From: Saccharina japonica
Taxonomy: Eukaryota > Sar > Phaeophyceae > Laminariales > Laminariaceae
DNA: 64,000 nucleotides
Direction of reading: 5' to 3'
NCBI GenBank assembly: GCA_008828725.1
Contig: MEHQ01000463.1
Span: 1-64,000 of the forward strand
This document shows, piece after piece, positions 11,001 to 26,300 of the stretch; the stretch's first letter is position 1, and each line of letters begins with the position of its first letter. The position numbers and the translations under genes are program-made. The notes under the pieces were generated by a model that did no database searches, was not told where the DNA came from, and saw only the letters and a list, made by a program, of their open reading frames with translations.

Positions 11001-12459
11001 GTTTGGATATTCAAGTTTGTACCCAAATGATCCTTAACATTTCCGAACAGAGTGCTACAGTATTTCTCATCTATTTTCCGCACACGTCACGTACGTGTTG
11101 TGGGCATCATACAAGCACTGATTTCATTGCGTTGACTATCGACCAACCCCGAAGGGTAAGCTAAGCCCATGGCGAGCAAGCATCCAAGGAGCACCTCATA
11201 TCAATACGAGCCTCATCACACACCATAAACCCCTAAGCCCCGTAGACCAGTATTGATCACCGCAGTATTGTGAACACGTTGCAGCCAGCAAAAGGTGAAG
11301 CTATTCAGGCAGGCAGGAAGGCAGGCAGCGTGCGTGGGTCGTTATTCCACTCGAAACGAGCGACATGCTGGCAACGACAACCCGTAAAGCTGGGTTTAGG
11401 GCACTCAGAAGAACAACGCACCGCACCATGATTTTCGTGGACAACGGCAGAAATTAGATCACATATCATAGCCCCCCCGCTACCGTCGATTTCGGGACCG
11501 CGCATTCACCGAATGGCCAACCTCAGCATTATCCCTGCTGACTCGACGGTAACTTGATGTCAGCTGGATATCAACTCGAGGCTAACTCGATGTTAAACTA
11601 GATGTTAACTCGATGTTACCTCGGAGCTAACCCGATGCTATCTCGATGCCAACTCGATGCTTCCTCGATGCTGATTCGATGCCAGCTCAATGGGACTCGA
11701 TGCTTCCTCGATGCTCATTCATTGCTAACAAACGGTAACGAGAAAACCTACTAATGCTACGTTGCGGCTATCGGTGTTTTTACGCTACCGCTTTTTTCGC
11801 ACTGAACGCTCGCTGGCAATCGCGACAACACGGGATTGGCCCCGTTCTAGCCATCAACAACTCATTTTCCCTGCAATTAACAGTGATGCTCTAACCCTAT
11901 GCTAACTCGATACTGATCCGACGCGGAATGCAGCTCAACTCGATGCAAACTCAATGCAATACTCGATGCTACCTCGATACCAACTCGACGCTAAAAACAT
12001 TTTTTTCAGGACCCCTGAACAGGAAGATGCTGGGAAGCATGGCCGACGCCACGCGCCAGAGGGACGTGTCGGCCGGCGAAGTCGTTGCCGCGCAGGACGA
12101 CATCGCCACAGAGGTGAACAAACCCATGTTATAACTCTCGGCCTTACGTACGTACGTACATACAGCAATACCGAGACTTTTTAACTGAAAAATTTCTGAC
12201 TCCCAATCAAATCAGCACAAATAGGGCTTAAACCTGCCAAGCAGTACTACCGTAGTGTGTATGGAATTCGGTTGTTTGGGGTGCGACGGTAGACATGGGG
12301 CTCTCCAAATGAGGAAGGATCCCCAGAAAGTTCTGAGGAAGGGCCCTCAAAAGAGCGTCGCAGGTCAAACGATTCTATACATAGCTGGTAGATCCAAAGG
12401 CGTTTTGCTACTCTGAGACGACTCGGTCTCTTCCGTAATGATTCAGAAAGAAGCACCAG

Positions 12460-12516
<57 letters not shown>

Positions 12517-15500
12517 CCCATCGGCGCCCAATGCCACGACCATCACCACCTGTCTCGCGTGGACGCAGACCACAAAACCCCTAGAAACTTAAACCTGCTA
12601 CTACTGTTCGTACTGTCATATCGCGCGCACAATGCGTTTCTTGCTGTGTTTTGGTGCGCAACACGTAGTGCGCTAAACTACTCTTAAGACACAATCAATC
12701 GTCGGCGATATGACGTATGTATGTATGACGCGTGCCGACGTTTCTAAACGTTTAATCTAACCGTGCTATGCTATGGCTCAGCGCCATATACACCTCTACG
12801 TATATACGGTCTGGAACATATTTCCCATCGACAGCCAAAAATAAGACCAAAACGCCCCGGTGCCTTCTTTTGGAATTCCCCCTCCCCGTCTCTTCACCAG
12901 AGAGAGTGTCCTGTTTTTGTACGCCACCGCCAACATGCATACCTCCTACGTACCGGTCTACCCACCCACCCCCCGCCCCACCCGCACTCTCGCACCCTTG
13001 CTTTTTTTGTCCCCCTGGTAGTTTTATATTGTGGTGTCAGGCGTTATTCGGGTGAGCCGAAGGTCGGTTCCCATCGAAGGAGCGCCGGGGGGGGACCGCG
13101 AGGTGAACCGTCTTTACGCGGGGAGCAACTTCGACGCCGGAGCCCTCCTTGCAGGTGGGGGGAAAAAAAATAGTGAAATACCACTCTGAACCGATACGTA
13201 TATAAGGATCATTTCTATTGAAACTTAATATAGAAAATCTTCTTAAATTATGGGTCATTAGTGGCGCCTCGTATATTCCATATACCCGACGCACCCCACG
13301 GTAGGTATAGGTAGGCGTTTTTCAGTTAGTTTTTACCTTCTGAGCGAGCGATTTTTATTGTAACCTTAAGACACGCTCCTCAAGTGATCAATTACCGGTA
13401 CGAGTAATATATATATATATATATATATTTTCTTCGTACATTTGTTTTAGGATTATTAATAGCTCATACGGCGCATAAAGCGCACATACAAGCACATACA
13501 AATATTGGGTCGGGTTGCACGAACGAAAAAAACATGTTTGAATGAGTCATGATTCGGGCGGGTGGTATATTGAGCTCCCCATGTGAGGAGGAGCTCAGAA
13601 AATTAGCCGCCACCCCTGTAAGGCGTGGCATTGCTCATCCCGAAATACAAGGAGCGTTTTTGGATTGAGTGTTGATTGACGAACGTTGCTTATACTTTGG
13701 GACAGTGCTGCTGTCTCCAAAGCCTTAAGGGGTCGAAGTTGTTGTCATTAAACAAAAATCTCAGTACAGGCGAACAGCTTGTTTTTCATCACCTCTATAC
13801 TATCGTCTCCCTCGTTCGGCGAAATGAAGGTCATTTCACTCTATTCTTTGTACGAAACTTATTACTTTTCTTTCAAAACAACCATTTCAAGTATATCTAC
13901 ATCTTCAGCTACATCTTCAGAGCCTTGTGTTAATCGTAGCTCGAAATTAGTATTTGTTTGGCGTCAACCCTTTCCGCTATGTAAACAAGTCCTCAAAGCC
14001 AATATTTTGTATAAACGACACCACGATTGGTGTTTACTCGTAGCAAATGTGTGTGTGTTTTACGAAACTTTCACTATAAATTTACCTCACCGCCTCCATA
14101 TGCAACCAAACCTCACCAGTAATACATCTCCATGCAGGCGAACAGTCGTGTTTCACCATCTCTATCATATGTATACACCAAACCCTCACCATGAATAAAC
14201 CCCCACTACGTACGTATGGTGTGATACAGGCGAGCAGCACTTCACGACCTCTATCATATGTATGCACCAAACCCTCACTATGAATAAACCTCACTACGTA
14301 TGCGCTATATAATACAGGCAAACAGCACTGCACGACCTCTATCACATGTATATACCAAACCCTCACCATGAATAAACTCCCACGTACGTATGCATGATGT
14401 GATACAGGCGAACAGTACTTCACCACCTACGAGGCGGCCGGCCCCGTTAGCCTGGCGGTCGTTAGCGCGGACGACTTCCACGCCTGCACGGACCGAGCGA
14501 TTGTCAACAAGACCAGCACCGGGGTCGGGGCCGCCGGGGTTGGGGGTGGCACCGACGCCTCCCTCGGGGGGGAAGGGGACGCGGCCACCTTGGTGGCTGC
14601 GTGAGTACCGGAATTTGTGTTTTTTCCATCCCGTTTTTTTTTTCCCCCCCTTATTTTCGATCTTTCTCCTATGGATAGTCGTAACTCAGATCCGGAGTCA
14701 TACAGCCGGGTCCATGTTCATACGACTACGGCCATGCATGCATATGAAGTACACCACCCCCCTCCCCCCACTTACGTTTCGTGCCCTTGCGTTTTCATCG
14801 CGAGAACACCTACTAGACTCCAACCTTTTCTTCTTTTCCTCTCGTCGGCTGACGGCAGCGAACAACAACAGCGCTGGCGACTAACGAGACAGTAACTATA
14901 GGCTGACAGCTACGGATGGTGGTGCCCTTATGCTAGTCCTGCACGATTATGATTGGTCTAAGTAAGACCCGTGCTGTGCTACGATGGAGGCGCAGGGTAT
15001 ACCTTTTTCTGGCTGAAACGATTTCTGAATGACCTATTAAAGGCTCCTTGCCTTAACCCAAAATCGCCGCCGGAATTTCGCTTTTGTGTCGCACTTTTTT
15101 TTTTTCATTTCATGCTTACTGTAAGCCATGGTATTGCTCATCGGCTATGTATCATACACATAGCCCTTTTATTTTCCCTCCAAAAACACGTTTGAGGCGA
15201 TGTATAGAGTCTCTCGAATGACCACCCCTCAGAAGGAAAAACCTTATTAACTCCTTTAGAACTGGTCCCACGAATTTGGGGACAAAGTACTTGGAATTAG
15301 TGTGGGACGTTTTCTTCAGTTCTGAATGGGTTAACATGGTGGACCTTTACCATGCGTCCTAAGCACTTGCCTATTGGGGGGGGGGGGTGTACTCATGTTG
15401 TGCACGGCCGTAGTCATATGACCATAGACCCTCGCATCCCTACAATGCCGGGACGGAGCGCGTTGGGTTTTCACCAACCAGGCAGACATTGCTTGCACCA

Positions 15501-18428
15501 AGCGCGAAACGCCGTGAGGTATTGGGCGAGTCGCATGGAGGGTGAGCTGCATCCTGCTAAGAACCGCCTCTGAGGCGGACTTGCATATGGACGACAGCTT
15601 CAATGAGTTAATTTAATTTCTGGTGTGGCACTTCCGGAGACAGCAATGGGTTTTACTATGTAACTGCCTCGCGGACGCCTTACCATATTAACACTACGTG
15701 ATACGACCATTCCCCTTGTGCGGAACAAAGTTCTCCACCCCGCACAAATGATCTACTCGACCGCCAGCTTTGGTGACCGCCAAAAAAAATAACAAAAAAA
15801 AACGGCACCCTGGTTGTCTAGCTCCACGCAGCGAGTGGCGTGTTTTACAGCGTCGTTGCCAACCGACGCCAACCCAACCTATAAATATATCATATATTTA
15901 TAATGAAGGGAGGGGGGGGGGTAGTCGTGGGAGGTGTGGGGGGAGTCGTTCTAGCTATTGTGTGGTTGTGATTGCATGCATACCGCCGCCTTTTCTCGCC
16001 TTTCGCCAATCTAAACCTTAATCTTCGCTTATCCCTACCACTTTGTAGGTGATCTACTTTACAGGTCATCTACGGTGTATAGCAGAAATGTAGGCACGAT
16101 TTTGCGTACGAGAAGGCCGCGTCAGCCAGCAGCAGTAGCAACACCCTATTAATAGTCGGTTTCCACAACTATTAGAAGGTGCAGAGGGCTTTTGTTGTTT
16201 TTGTATTTTTTTTTTGCGGTTTTCTTCTTTTTTCGGAGTGATGCTTCTGAGTGATCAGCGTGGAAGCTCATTAATTCTATACTACGATATACACATTGTA
16301 CTCATAGGATGGCAAGGACAATAGTAACAGTAGTAGGTCGAACACTCTTGAAAAATACCTTGGCATCGACGCGATGCTTACCACCGCTGCATCGAAACCG
16401 AACCGATCGTATCATATGTTGTTTTGTTTTGTCCCATCCAGAGAGGCTGGGAACGCCGCCGCCGCCGCTAACGGGGGAGAGGGGCCAACGCTGCCGTCCC
16501 AGGTGAATTCATGAAACCCTTTGTTTACGTACCAACCGCACTGCAAAAAAAAAACAACCCACTCTCTGTAACCAAAATATAACGGCAGTTTGTATTACGT
16601 ATTAGTATAGAAAAGTTTACTATATTTAGGGACAGAGTTGTATCCTACAACAAATTCCAAGAACCTTTTGTCCTCCAAAATAACACACTTGGCAAAAACA
16701 AAACGTTTCCCACGCTGATTCTAAGAAGTTGGCCCGTCGGACGAAGTTGGCCAGTAAAAACACCGCGAACCGTGCGTGTGTCGGGGGAGATTGTGTAGTT
16801 TATCTCGTCTCACCCGCGCGATAGATCGGGTGTTGGTGGAATGAGCCAGGCGCAGAAGTAAATGTTTGTTTAACCCCTTAAGAACTGGTCCCACGATTTT
16901 TTGGGGACAAACTACTTGGAAGTAGTGTGGGACATTTATTTTTAGTTATGAATGGGTTTAAGCTCCAGCGGCAAAAATGTCCCGTCCACCGTTTCTTCTC
17001 TTTGAGAGTCAGAGGGTTGACTACGTCCTTGAAAGTTTTGGCATATTACACGAAACATAGGCGGCGCAGAGACTCGCGCCTTTATAGTGCGGTAGGGGAG
17101 GGTGTTCCCATGTCATGCATGGCCGTAGTCGTATGACCATAACGACCCTCGCATCGCTTGAATGCCGGGACGAAGCATGTACGTCGGGCTCGTCACAGAC
17201 ACCAGGCAGAACGTTGCTTGCACCAGGCACGAAAAGCCGTGAGGATTTGTTGAGCGAGTCGCACGAAGGGTGAGTCGCATCCTATACACTAAGAAACCCA
17301 CTTGTGCGTTGGGGCTTTCATGCAATATGGATAACAAGCGTCTAGTTCATTGATGGGGTGGGGGGGAGGGGGGTGAACCACCTTTCCCGCCAAGCCAAAC
17401 AAACTCTCACCACCGCCGTCTGCGTATGCCCCCCTGACCGCTGCGTGCTGCCGTACATTTTGCGTTCCGCTGTGCACCGAACGGACGGGCAGGCCGTGCA
17501 CCGAGTGCCAATATTTTCGCCCCTGTCCATGGAACAAAAACGCCTCGTATCGAACGCGCTCATCGAGACGCACTTTCGCCCGGGGCTGTACATTTGCGAA
17601 GAGGTGAGCGTGAGCAAGTCTTTTTCGACGCTAACTTTTTGCCTCTCCGCGGACCGGTCCGGCACCTTTCCGCGGACCGGTCCGGCACATTTCCGCAGAC
17701 CGGTCCGGCACCTTTCCGTGGACCGGTCCGGCCCCTTTCCGCGAACCGATCCGAGAAATATGATCCCCACTAAACCCCCCGCGATTGTATGCCTGGTAGT
17801 ACGGTAGCTAGCCGACAGGGGTCGTCCTTCAAACAGCCGGACTCGCAAATGGCGTATATAGCACATAGTCGGAGTACGGGCTATTTTGTTTATTATCCTC
17901 CTTGCCATCCGACAGTGTGTTGCAATTGCTGTAGCTTCAACTTTGGTCACTCATAAGCACTCCGATACGGGCTACTGATATTAGTCATTTTGTGCTGGTG
18001 CAGTAGACTTCTATAACCCTACCTAAAGTAAACCTGTACCTGGTAGCTGTTCTTAGACCACGTTGGACAGAGACTTGTGATGAACATTTGCATTTTATTT
18101 TTTGCAAATTTAGGGGCAGAAAACGAGTGTGGTCATCATGCCCTCGGCTCCTCCCATCCTTTTGAGTTGTAAGCTTGGCACATAGAAGGCTCGCCCGGCA
18201 AACGCAGCGGAGGAACACTAACTTACATTTCTCCTGTACGTCCAACGGCGTAGGTTCCCCCCCCCCATCCCAACCCTTCCATGGGACTCGTCTAACACCT
18301 TACGCCGTTTCGCGCCTGGCGGAAGCAATGCCTGCCTGGTCGGTTAAAACCCCGACGATGCTCAGTCTCGACCCTGTAGTTTCGCGAGGGTCTATGGTCT
18401 CACGACTACGGCCATGCATGATGTGAGT

Positions 18429-18466
<38 letters not shown>

Positions 18467-20105
18467 ACCCTCTCCTCTAGTATAACCTTCTATGTCGAAG
18501 ACCACACGCCGAATCGTAAAAAACTTTTTTTTCCCCCGAACAAACTGTTTCATTGAGCACGAAAAAAACATGAACACGAAAAGTAATAGCCGTCGAACAA
18601 TTTTGTTTGGTTCTCCCCCTAAAGGGCAAACCGGGAAGTTCGTTCCACATAATCACCTCCGGGAGGTGTCGGGTCACCATCCACGATCCCAACGCGCCGG
18701 GGCAAGTCAGAGAGGTCACCAAGCTACACCAAGACGACTTCTTTGGTGAGCAGCTGTTAGTATAGCCCCTTTGGTAGTCCCTATGATAACGACCGGCGCG
18801 ATAAGACGCGAGTCGACGAGGGAAGAAAGGGGCTGAAGTCTTCGCGCGATAAAATAAAAAAAAGAGCAAGGCACGAAGCGCAGAGGGAAGAGGAGGGGAG
18901 TTTGAGCCTGCTACGTATGTGAGCCCGGATCTGAGTTACGACTATTAATAGTAGGAGGAAGAGAGAAAAGAAAGGGCGAACATAATACATGGGAACGAAC
19001 AAAATCAAGGACATTTTGGCCTTGTCCCTTTTTGCGTTCATTGTGGGCTTGTTGTGCGCTAAATGGGTTCATTTCGTTAATCCATAAAAACAGCTGATCA
19101 TACCGTAAGTTGCCCCCTCCCCTCCCCGCCTCCCAAGCAATGCCTTCCCGGTCGGCGAAAACCCGACGTGCTCCGTCCCAGCATTGCAGGGATGCGAGCG
19201 TCTGTGGTCATACGACTACGACCAGGCATGAACATGAATACTTACAGGCATTGTAGGGATGATGCCGGAATTGTAGGGATGCGAGGGTCTATGGTCGTAC
19301 GACTACGGCCATGCACGACATGAGTACACCCCCCACCTCCCCCTCCTCTCCCGCCCTGGTCATGGCTCGCTAAAAATCGGAACGCGAACACAACATGCGA
19401 AACCTATCGGTCATTGCGTGTATTCGGAGCAGGTGAGGTGGCGTTGATGGAGTCTGGCCTGCGCACGGCGACAGTGGTGGCGGAGACGGACGTGATGTGC
19501 CTTAGCTTGACCCGAAGGTGACTTTTTGCATTTCTTGTCTTGCCAACACATTCATGGCTGGCTATTGATAATAGTGACTATTAGTGACTGTTAGTGACTG
19601 TTTAGAGACTTGTTAGTGACTAGTAGTGACTGCTAGTGACTGTTAGTGACGATTAGTGACTACTAGGGGTTATAAGTGACTATTAGTGACTATTAGTGAC
19701 TATTAGGGGCCATAAGTGACTATTAGATCCTATTACTGACTATTACTGACTATTACTGACTACTACCAACTGAGGGACTACCATTTATGGGAATTGGGTG
19801 AGGTATCGGACTCCTCATAAACGTTAGAGATGCTGAATACCCCTACCGTGCCATGCGTCGTCCATGCATCGCGCGATACCTCTGTAGGCTACGTAGTAGG
19901 CAGTAAGTATCATTAGGTCAGTCTGTTGGGTCGGTCTGTTGGGTCGGTCGGTCGGTTGGTTGGTCGGCTGGTCCGTCGATGTGTGCTACACGAAGGTGAG
20001 AGCGATGTAGCTGCGCTGAGCCGAGTATCCGCCGCAGTCAATTCATACAAGGACACGACGCGGGCGACAGCGCGGGTCATTTTGCTGATACGTCCTGCTT
20101 GCTAC

Positions 20106-20144
<39 letters not shown>

Positions 20145-20233
20145 TTCTGCTGCTTCTTCTTTTCCTGCTACTGCTCCTGCTACTGCGGCTGGTGCTGGTG
20201 CTGGTGCTGGTGCTGGTGCTGGTGCTGCTCCTA

Positions 20234-20307
<74 letters not shown>

Positions 20308-23300
20308 GCTGCTGCTCTTTTTTCAAATAAAGTCAAAATCTCTACCACGGTGGGATTTGAACTCGGGTACCAATGCTAGTAGCCTTAAAAGCTGGCCACT
20401 AAAAGTCTACCGGGGCGACCGGCTTACTATAATCAATTGAACAACCTCAGAAAAAACAAGGTATATAACTCCTATACTATAATCAAGTGAACAACCTCAG
20501 AAAAAAGAGGTATAGAGATCCTGTACTATAATCAAGTGAACAGCCCCAGAAAAAACTAATGGTGCCCCTCCACCTTAGGGCGTGTGATCTACGTAGATCA
20601 TCGACAGCAGACCATTGGATTGATCACCGATTTGAGTATTCAGTTTTTCTTCAAAGATAGTTTTCGGGTGATCAACATACGTACAGCAGTAGAGCCTAAA
20701 GAAACAGGCCGACAAGAAAAGCCAGAGGCTGATAATAAAAGAGGCCGACGAGAAATTCGAGGGTCGTTATCTCGCCATTGGTGTAGAAAACACCCTATAT
20801 CAATATTAAGAAATCCAGCCAGGGCCAGCTTTCCCTGTTTCTTAATCGATGCCCTGTCTCTCAAGCCACACAGTTACTACCTGGTTGTAAAAAAAGATTT
20901 AATTCTTGGTGAAAACATTAAAAAAAAGAAAAAGAATTTAACAAAAAACTTAAGCATTTTACATTAAATTTTGGACCCCAACATCCGGCGGCTCATGGGG
21001 TTTTACGTCTTATTCAGATCCATCACTATTAATACTTACTAGCCCGCAACAGCCGCTTGTTCTTCCATCACCGCGAGTTGAATGGAAGGCAGACCAGATG
21101 GTTGGATAATATGCGTCTGTGTTTTTTTCGCGCATGTATCATTTTGGAGGCAGGCAGTTACGCTCGTACGTAGCGCGTTCGCTTGACCGTGCGTGCGTGC
21201 GTGCGTGCAGGTTATCTCCCGCTAGCGCGCTGTTGTCTGAATGGTTTGGTTAATGTGGTCGTAGTCGCTCGTTTTGGTGCTTTCGTCCGGTTTATCTCAG
21301 ACTTGCGTAGATATTGTAGATGCTACTGTTGCCGTAGCAGCACTGTCGCCGTGAATCGACGAGGGAAGAAAGGGCTGAGCCTTTCTCGCGACAAGAATGC
21401 AAGGCACCTACCGCAGGGGGGGAGAATAACCTACTGACTGCGTACGTATGTATGTGACCCCCCCAGATCTGAGTTACGACTATGAATAGGAAGGAGCAAG
21501 AGCAAAAAAGGCGAAAAAGATAATAATCAGGATGAAAAAAGAGAGTAAATCCATTGCAATTTTAGCTGCTGCTGTTGTACTCACTGACAACAGGTTTATG
21601 TTTTCTTTAATCCTCCGGCTGGGACTGGTGTTCTACGTATTAACCACCTATGCACCTCGAGATCAATCAATTTACTAGCGCACTGACCGGCTGACTGATC
21701 GATTTATATATACCCTCGACACCATACCATCAACTGTTGTAGTTGTTGTTGCTGGGGTAATTGGAAGCGGGGGGGGGGCGCGCCCTCGCCGCCGATTTTG
21801 ACATGATTGAGCCTACCCGCTCTCCGTTGCTCGGCAGGGCGTGTCAGCGTTTGCGCTTTGCGTGGAGAAGCGCAACCGCGTCAAGTTCTCCGAGTGCTTT
21901 GGCAACGTCATCCACAAGCCCGACGCGCCCCCAAGGGTGAGAGAAGAACAGGAGTTATGAAGGGAAATTGGCGAGCCGGGGGGTGCTCGATAATCATGCA
22001 TGGCCTTAGTCGTACGACCGTAGACCCTCGCATCCCTACAATGCCGGGACGGAGCATGTCGGGTTTTCACCGACCAGGCAGCGGGGGGGACTCATTTGTT
22101 GCTTGCCTCAGTAATTTGACCGTTCGCCACGCTTCCCTTTTAGATATTTTGCACCGTTCCTATATACTCCTAAGGGCTTCAGACACCAACCAACTAATCG
22201 TATCAGCCAACTAGTCGTATGAACCAACCGATCGTATCAACCAACTAATCGTACCAACCAACTACTCGTGTCATTCAACCATCCATGGCAAAGTAAACCA
22301 CCAATCACACGTGTCCAGAGCCGAGTGTTCCACACTAACACCTATAGCATTTTGGTGTAAAATCAAGGCTAATACAGGCAACATTCAGCCAACCAATCGC
22401 ATCAAACCAACTCTAGCCACCCAACCAATCACGCCAGCCCTCTCCCTAACCCCCCCCCCTGCTTCGTGCATGACGCCCTGTGTACCGATGTTTTGCCTTG
22501 GGGGTTGGGGGCAGATGGTCCTTGCTCTGGAGAACGACGCGTACTCCATGCTGCTGGACGAGATGATTGAAAGGTGGGAGAAATAACTAAACACGCGCTT
22601 TGCTTTTTCTAGGGGGGGAGCGGGTAGACTGAAAAGGCGATTAGAGGCGAGCTATGTGCACGTGACGAATGACTTGGGGGGGGTGTACTCATTGTCATGC
22701 ATGGTCGTAGCCGTATGTATGTCCATAGACCCTCGCACCCCTTTGTACAACGCCGGGATGGATCGCGTCGGGGTTTCACCGACGAGAGGCAGACGTATGC
22801 TTGCACCGAACGCGAGCCGGCGCCGTGAGGTGTTTTAGGCGAGTGGAACGCTGAGTTCGAGCTGCATTCTCCCCTGAGAGCTGCTTGCGAGGCAGAATCC
22901 CTTGCGTATGGATGGCAGCGTCGAATTCATTGTTAGAGAGCGAGGGGGATGGTCGGGGTAGGCTACAGTAGATCACGCTATCATAAACATACGTGTTTCC
23001 TTGAAAAAAAATGTAAGGGTCTCCTCCGGCGCCGCTTTTGCGCGTAGCTCGACCGGTCGGCCGGCGAATCATGTTGGAGACGACCCTAACGCATGCCCGG
23101 AAGGCATGTGCGGTCGGTCACAAGGAACTTTCTGCCTTCCTGCTTCGTGCGCTGTTTCGAGAAAAACATGGCAAACCACGCCTTTCAACCTGTGAATGGA
23201 CAGGTACAGTATTGCTTGCCTGGTAATTCGTGCGGTTTCGAGTACAACATTGTAATATCCTCCCCCCCCCCTTCCCACATACGACTACGACCATGCATGA

Positions 23301-26300
23301 AAATGAAGTACACCCCCCGACACCAACGGCAGCAGTCAGTAACATCAAAATCGTGCTTCGTGCATGACGCCCTGTGTACCGATGTTTTGCCTTGGGGGTT
23401 GGGGGCAGATGGTCCTTGCTCTGGAGAACGACGCGTACTCCATGCTGCTGGACGAGATGATTGAAAGGTGGGAGAAATAACTAAACACGCTTTGCTTTTT
23501 CTAGGGGGGGAGCGGGTAGACTGAAAAGGCGATTAGAGGCGAGCTATGTGCACGTGACGAATGACTTGGGGGGGGTGTACTCATTGTCATGCATGGTCGT
23601 AGCCGTATGTATGTCCATAGACCCTCGCACCCCTTTGTACAACGCCGGGATGGATCGCGTCGGGGTTTCACCGACGAGAGGCAGACGTATGCTTGCACCG
23701 AACGCGAGCCGGCGCCGTGAGGTGTTTTAGGCGAGTCGAACGCTGAGTGCGAGCTGCATTCTCCCCTGAGAGCTGCTTGCGAGGCAGAATCCCTTGCGTA
23801 TGGATGGCAGCGTCGAATTCATTGTTAGAGAGCGAGGGGGATGGTCGGGGTAGGCTACAGTAGATCACGCTATCATAAACATACGTGTTTCCTTGAAAAA
23901 AAAATGTAAGGGTCTCCTCCGGCGCCGCTTTTGCGCGTAGCTCGACCGGTCGGCCGGCGAATCATGTTGGAGACGACCCTAACGCATGCCCGGAAGGCAT
24001 GTGCGGTCGGTCACAAGGAACTTTCTGCCTTCCTGCTTCGTGCGCTGTTTCGAGAAAAACATGGCAAACCACGCCTTTCAACCTGTGAATGGACAGGTAC
24101 AGTATTGCTTGCCTGGTAATTCGTGCGGTTTCGAGTACAACATTGTAATATCCTCATACGTTTTTTTTTGTTCTAGAACGATGTGAACCTCCTTTTAGCC
24201 AAGGGTGTTTTTGTAGCCACCTCCGGTTATCCCAGGCTTAACGTTTTTCGCCTTCGACGCCGCTCGCTTTCTCTGTCTGTTTTTTTATCCTCTTCTACCC
24301 GATCGTTGTTGCCGTCCGAGCAGGCCAGCATGTCTCCCGGAATGCAACAAGATCGTCACCAAGGTGAGCGGAGTGGCCGAGACTTGGCATCTCGGCACAC
24401 ACACGCACATCGACCCAAACACGCATCCGTACCAGTTAAAACCCCGTGCATTATGTATCAACATAAGAAAGGCCTTCGCGACCGTTCAGAGTTCAACGCG
24501 GTACGTCAGTCCGGAAAGGGGGGGGGGAGCCGGCTGTTGCTATTCTAAATATACACCGGGGGGTCTACAGCAGGATAGATAGAGTGAAGGGTGACGGGGT
24601 TGTGCGCACAATGGATTGTTTCGCAACCACTCGCGATTGTTTTTAGCCTGCCGACTATTTCCACCCCTTTCACTGAGGAGATCAAAGCCCCCCCCCCCCC
24701 CCACTTCCTCCTCACTTCCCAGTTCCCCCTCGTGCCACAACCAGCGACCACATATCATTTGCGAATCGGATGTGCCCCTTTATAACGTGCCTATATCAAA
24801 CACTGCTCTTCTTGAGCTTCTTCTACTCCAGGTCTATACTCGTACAGCAGTAGCAGTAGTCATCAGTAATTAACTCTATTGGGCAGTACAACGCCTCCCC
24901 CCAGCGTAGTTGGTATGAACACGCGAGGAGTTCCACTTAAGCGTCCAAAATGCGCGCGGAAATAGCGAGACAGCATCGAATTCGCAAGCAAGCGCAAAAT
25001 GCTGACAGCCGCAGGAGAAGAGAGGCCACAGTACAGAGGTCAGGGCCATCCTTTTGGCCCGTGCTCCCACAACTCATTTATCACAATCACGGTAAGGGTT
25101 TCTCGCCTTACGCTATCACGAGTGATGTCTGACCATCGGCTTCATTTCCTTGGCCATCGCGACGGTCGCCGGGTTAAAAATATCAGAGCCCTATGTATGT
25201 ATACGTATTGGCGGAGCTACGTACTGCAGGCGCGATCCTGTTGAAGTTCATCTTTTTCCGCGTTGTGCAAGCAAAGGAGTGGAGCTCGACTATCACGGGG
25301 GGGGGGGGGGGGCGGTCGCTGGGTTGAAAAGCCGACACCTCCCATCATTTGGCGGAGAGAGAGAGAGCTTCGTACAGTAGGCACGGTTCTTGCTGCTGAG
25401 TGAGGTCCTTTTCTCGCACCTTCCGTTGTAACGGTGCCTCGACCATGGCTGGCTCCGTTTCCTTCGATATCACGTCGTCGCTGGTTGCTGCTGGGCTGAA
25501 ACTGAAACACGGAAACTAAAACTAAAACTAAAACTGAAACAAAAAACTGAAACCGTTTAAAAAAACAGGTACTGTCGGAAGACCTTCGTCGGTGGGACAT
25601 CGCCTACGAGCTTATACGAGACGCAGCCCGCCGAGCCCTTGGGAAGGGGGCAGGGAGGCTCAACGACGGCGAGGTGGGGTGACAATGGTTAACGTCGCTG
25701 AAGTCACCGTTCTCTGTAGGAAGTCCGGGGCAAACACATGCGTTACTGCTACTGTGTAACTTGAATAACGGAGGGGTTTCCATTTCTGTCGACAAAGTTT
25801 TTTTTTTTTTTTTTCCGGGTCGTGAACTGGGTGTCGGTTTCGGGCGCCTCCGATAAATCCTTGCACCCCTGAAAAACTAAAGAAGCATATTTCACGCGAT
25901 TTTCACGTAAACACTTGTCTCCCAAAAAACCGTGGGAGCAGCTCGAAAGGGGGCTGCTGACGGGAGGTAGGCGTGCTTGTGCATCTGGGACCACAGAGTT
26001 GGATTGTTCTTGCGTTGCGGGAGGTATTGTCGGGTCTGCATAAAAATACGTCCTTTTGTGGCAAAATTTTCCCCCCTGTATAAAAGTGGCCGTGTATATA
26101 TGCTCGCAAAAGGATCTGCTATCCTTGTGGGGTAGGGCGATTCAATCTCCAAAGCTGGTCCTTGCTGCTTTTTGCTTGGTTTGGGGTGCTATATGGGTTG
26201 GGACGACGACCCACGCGGACCCACGCGCGCTAAACGAAAATCAAGTATATATATATATACACACACGTTTCATCTCAGGTTTTGTTTCAGGAACGACCGC

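Larger units (their letters stand above)
22462..24153 (+). repeat. 894-bp tandem duplication containing exon 11
   Basis: 22462-23259 is repeated at 23356-24153 with only a few differences. Each copy holds exon 11, an oligo(G)-flanked repeat and the sequence up to ACATTGTAATATCCTC. Between copies lies a 96-bp fragment of the oligo(G)-flanked repeat in the opposite orientation. Confidence 0.9.

Noticed and set aside
20043-20348. Poly-Ala/Gly and poly-Leu open frames on both strands
   Set aside because: Pure translation of triplet and hexamer microsatellites.
20318-20420. tRNA gene
   Set aside because: It has a T-loop/B-box but no complete acceptor or anticodon stem, and is shared by several dispersed copies with a common body; it is a SINE head.
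23001-23226. Overlapping frames in the duplicated block (e.g. ending LSTCEWTG)
   Set aside because: They are present in all three exon-11 units, but the best frame differs between copies and no phase links exon 11 to exon 12 through it.
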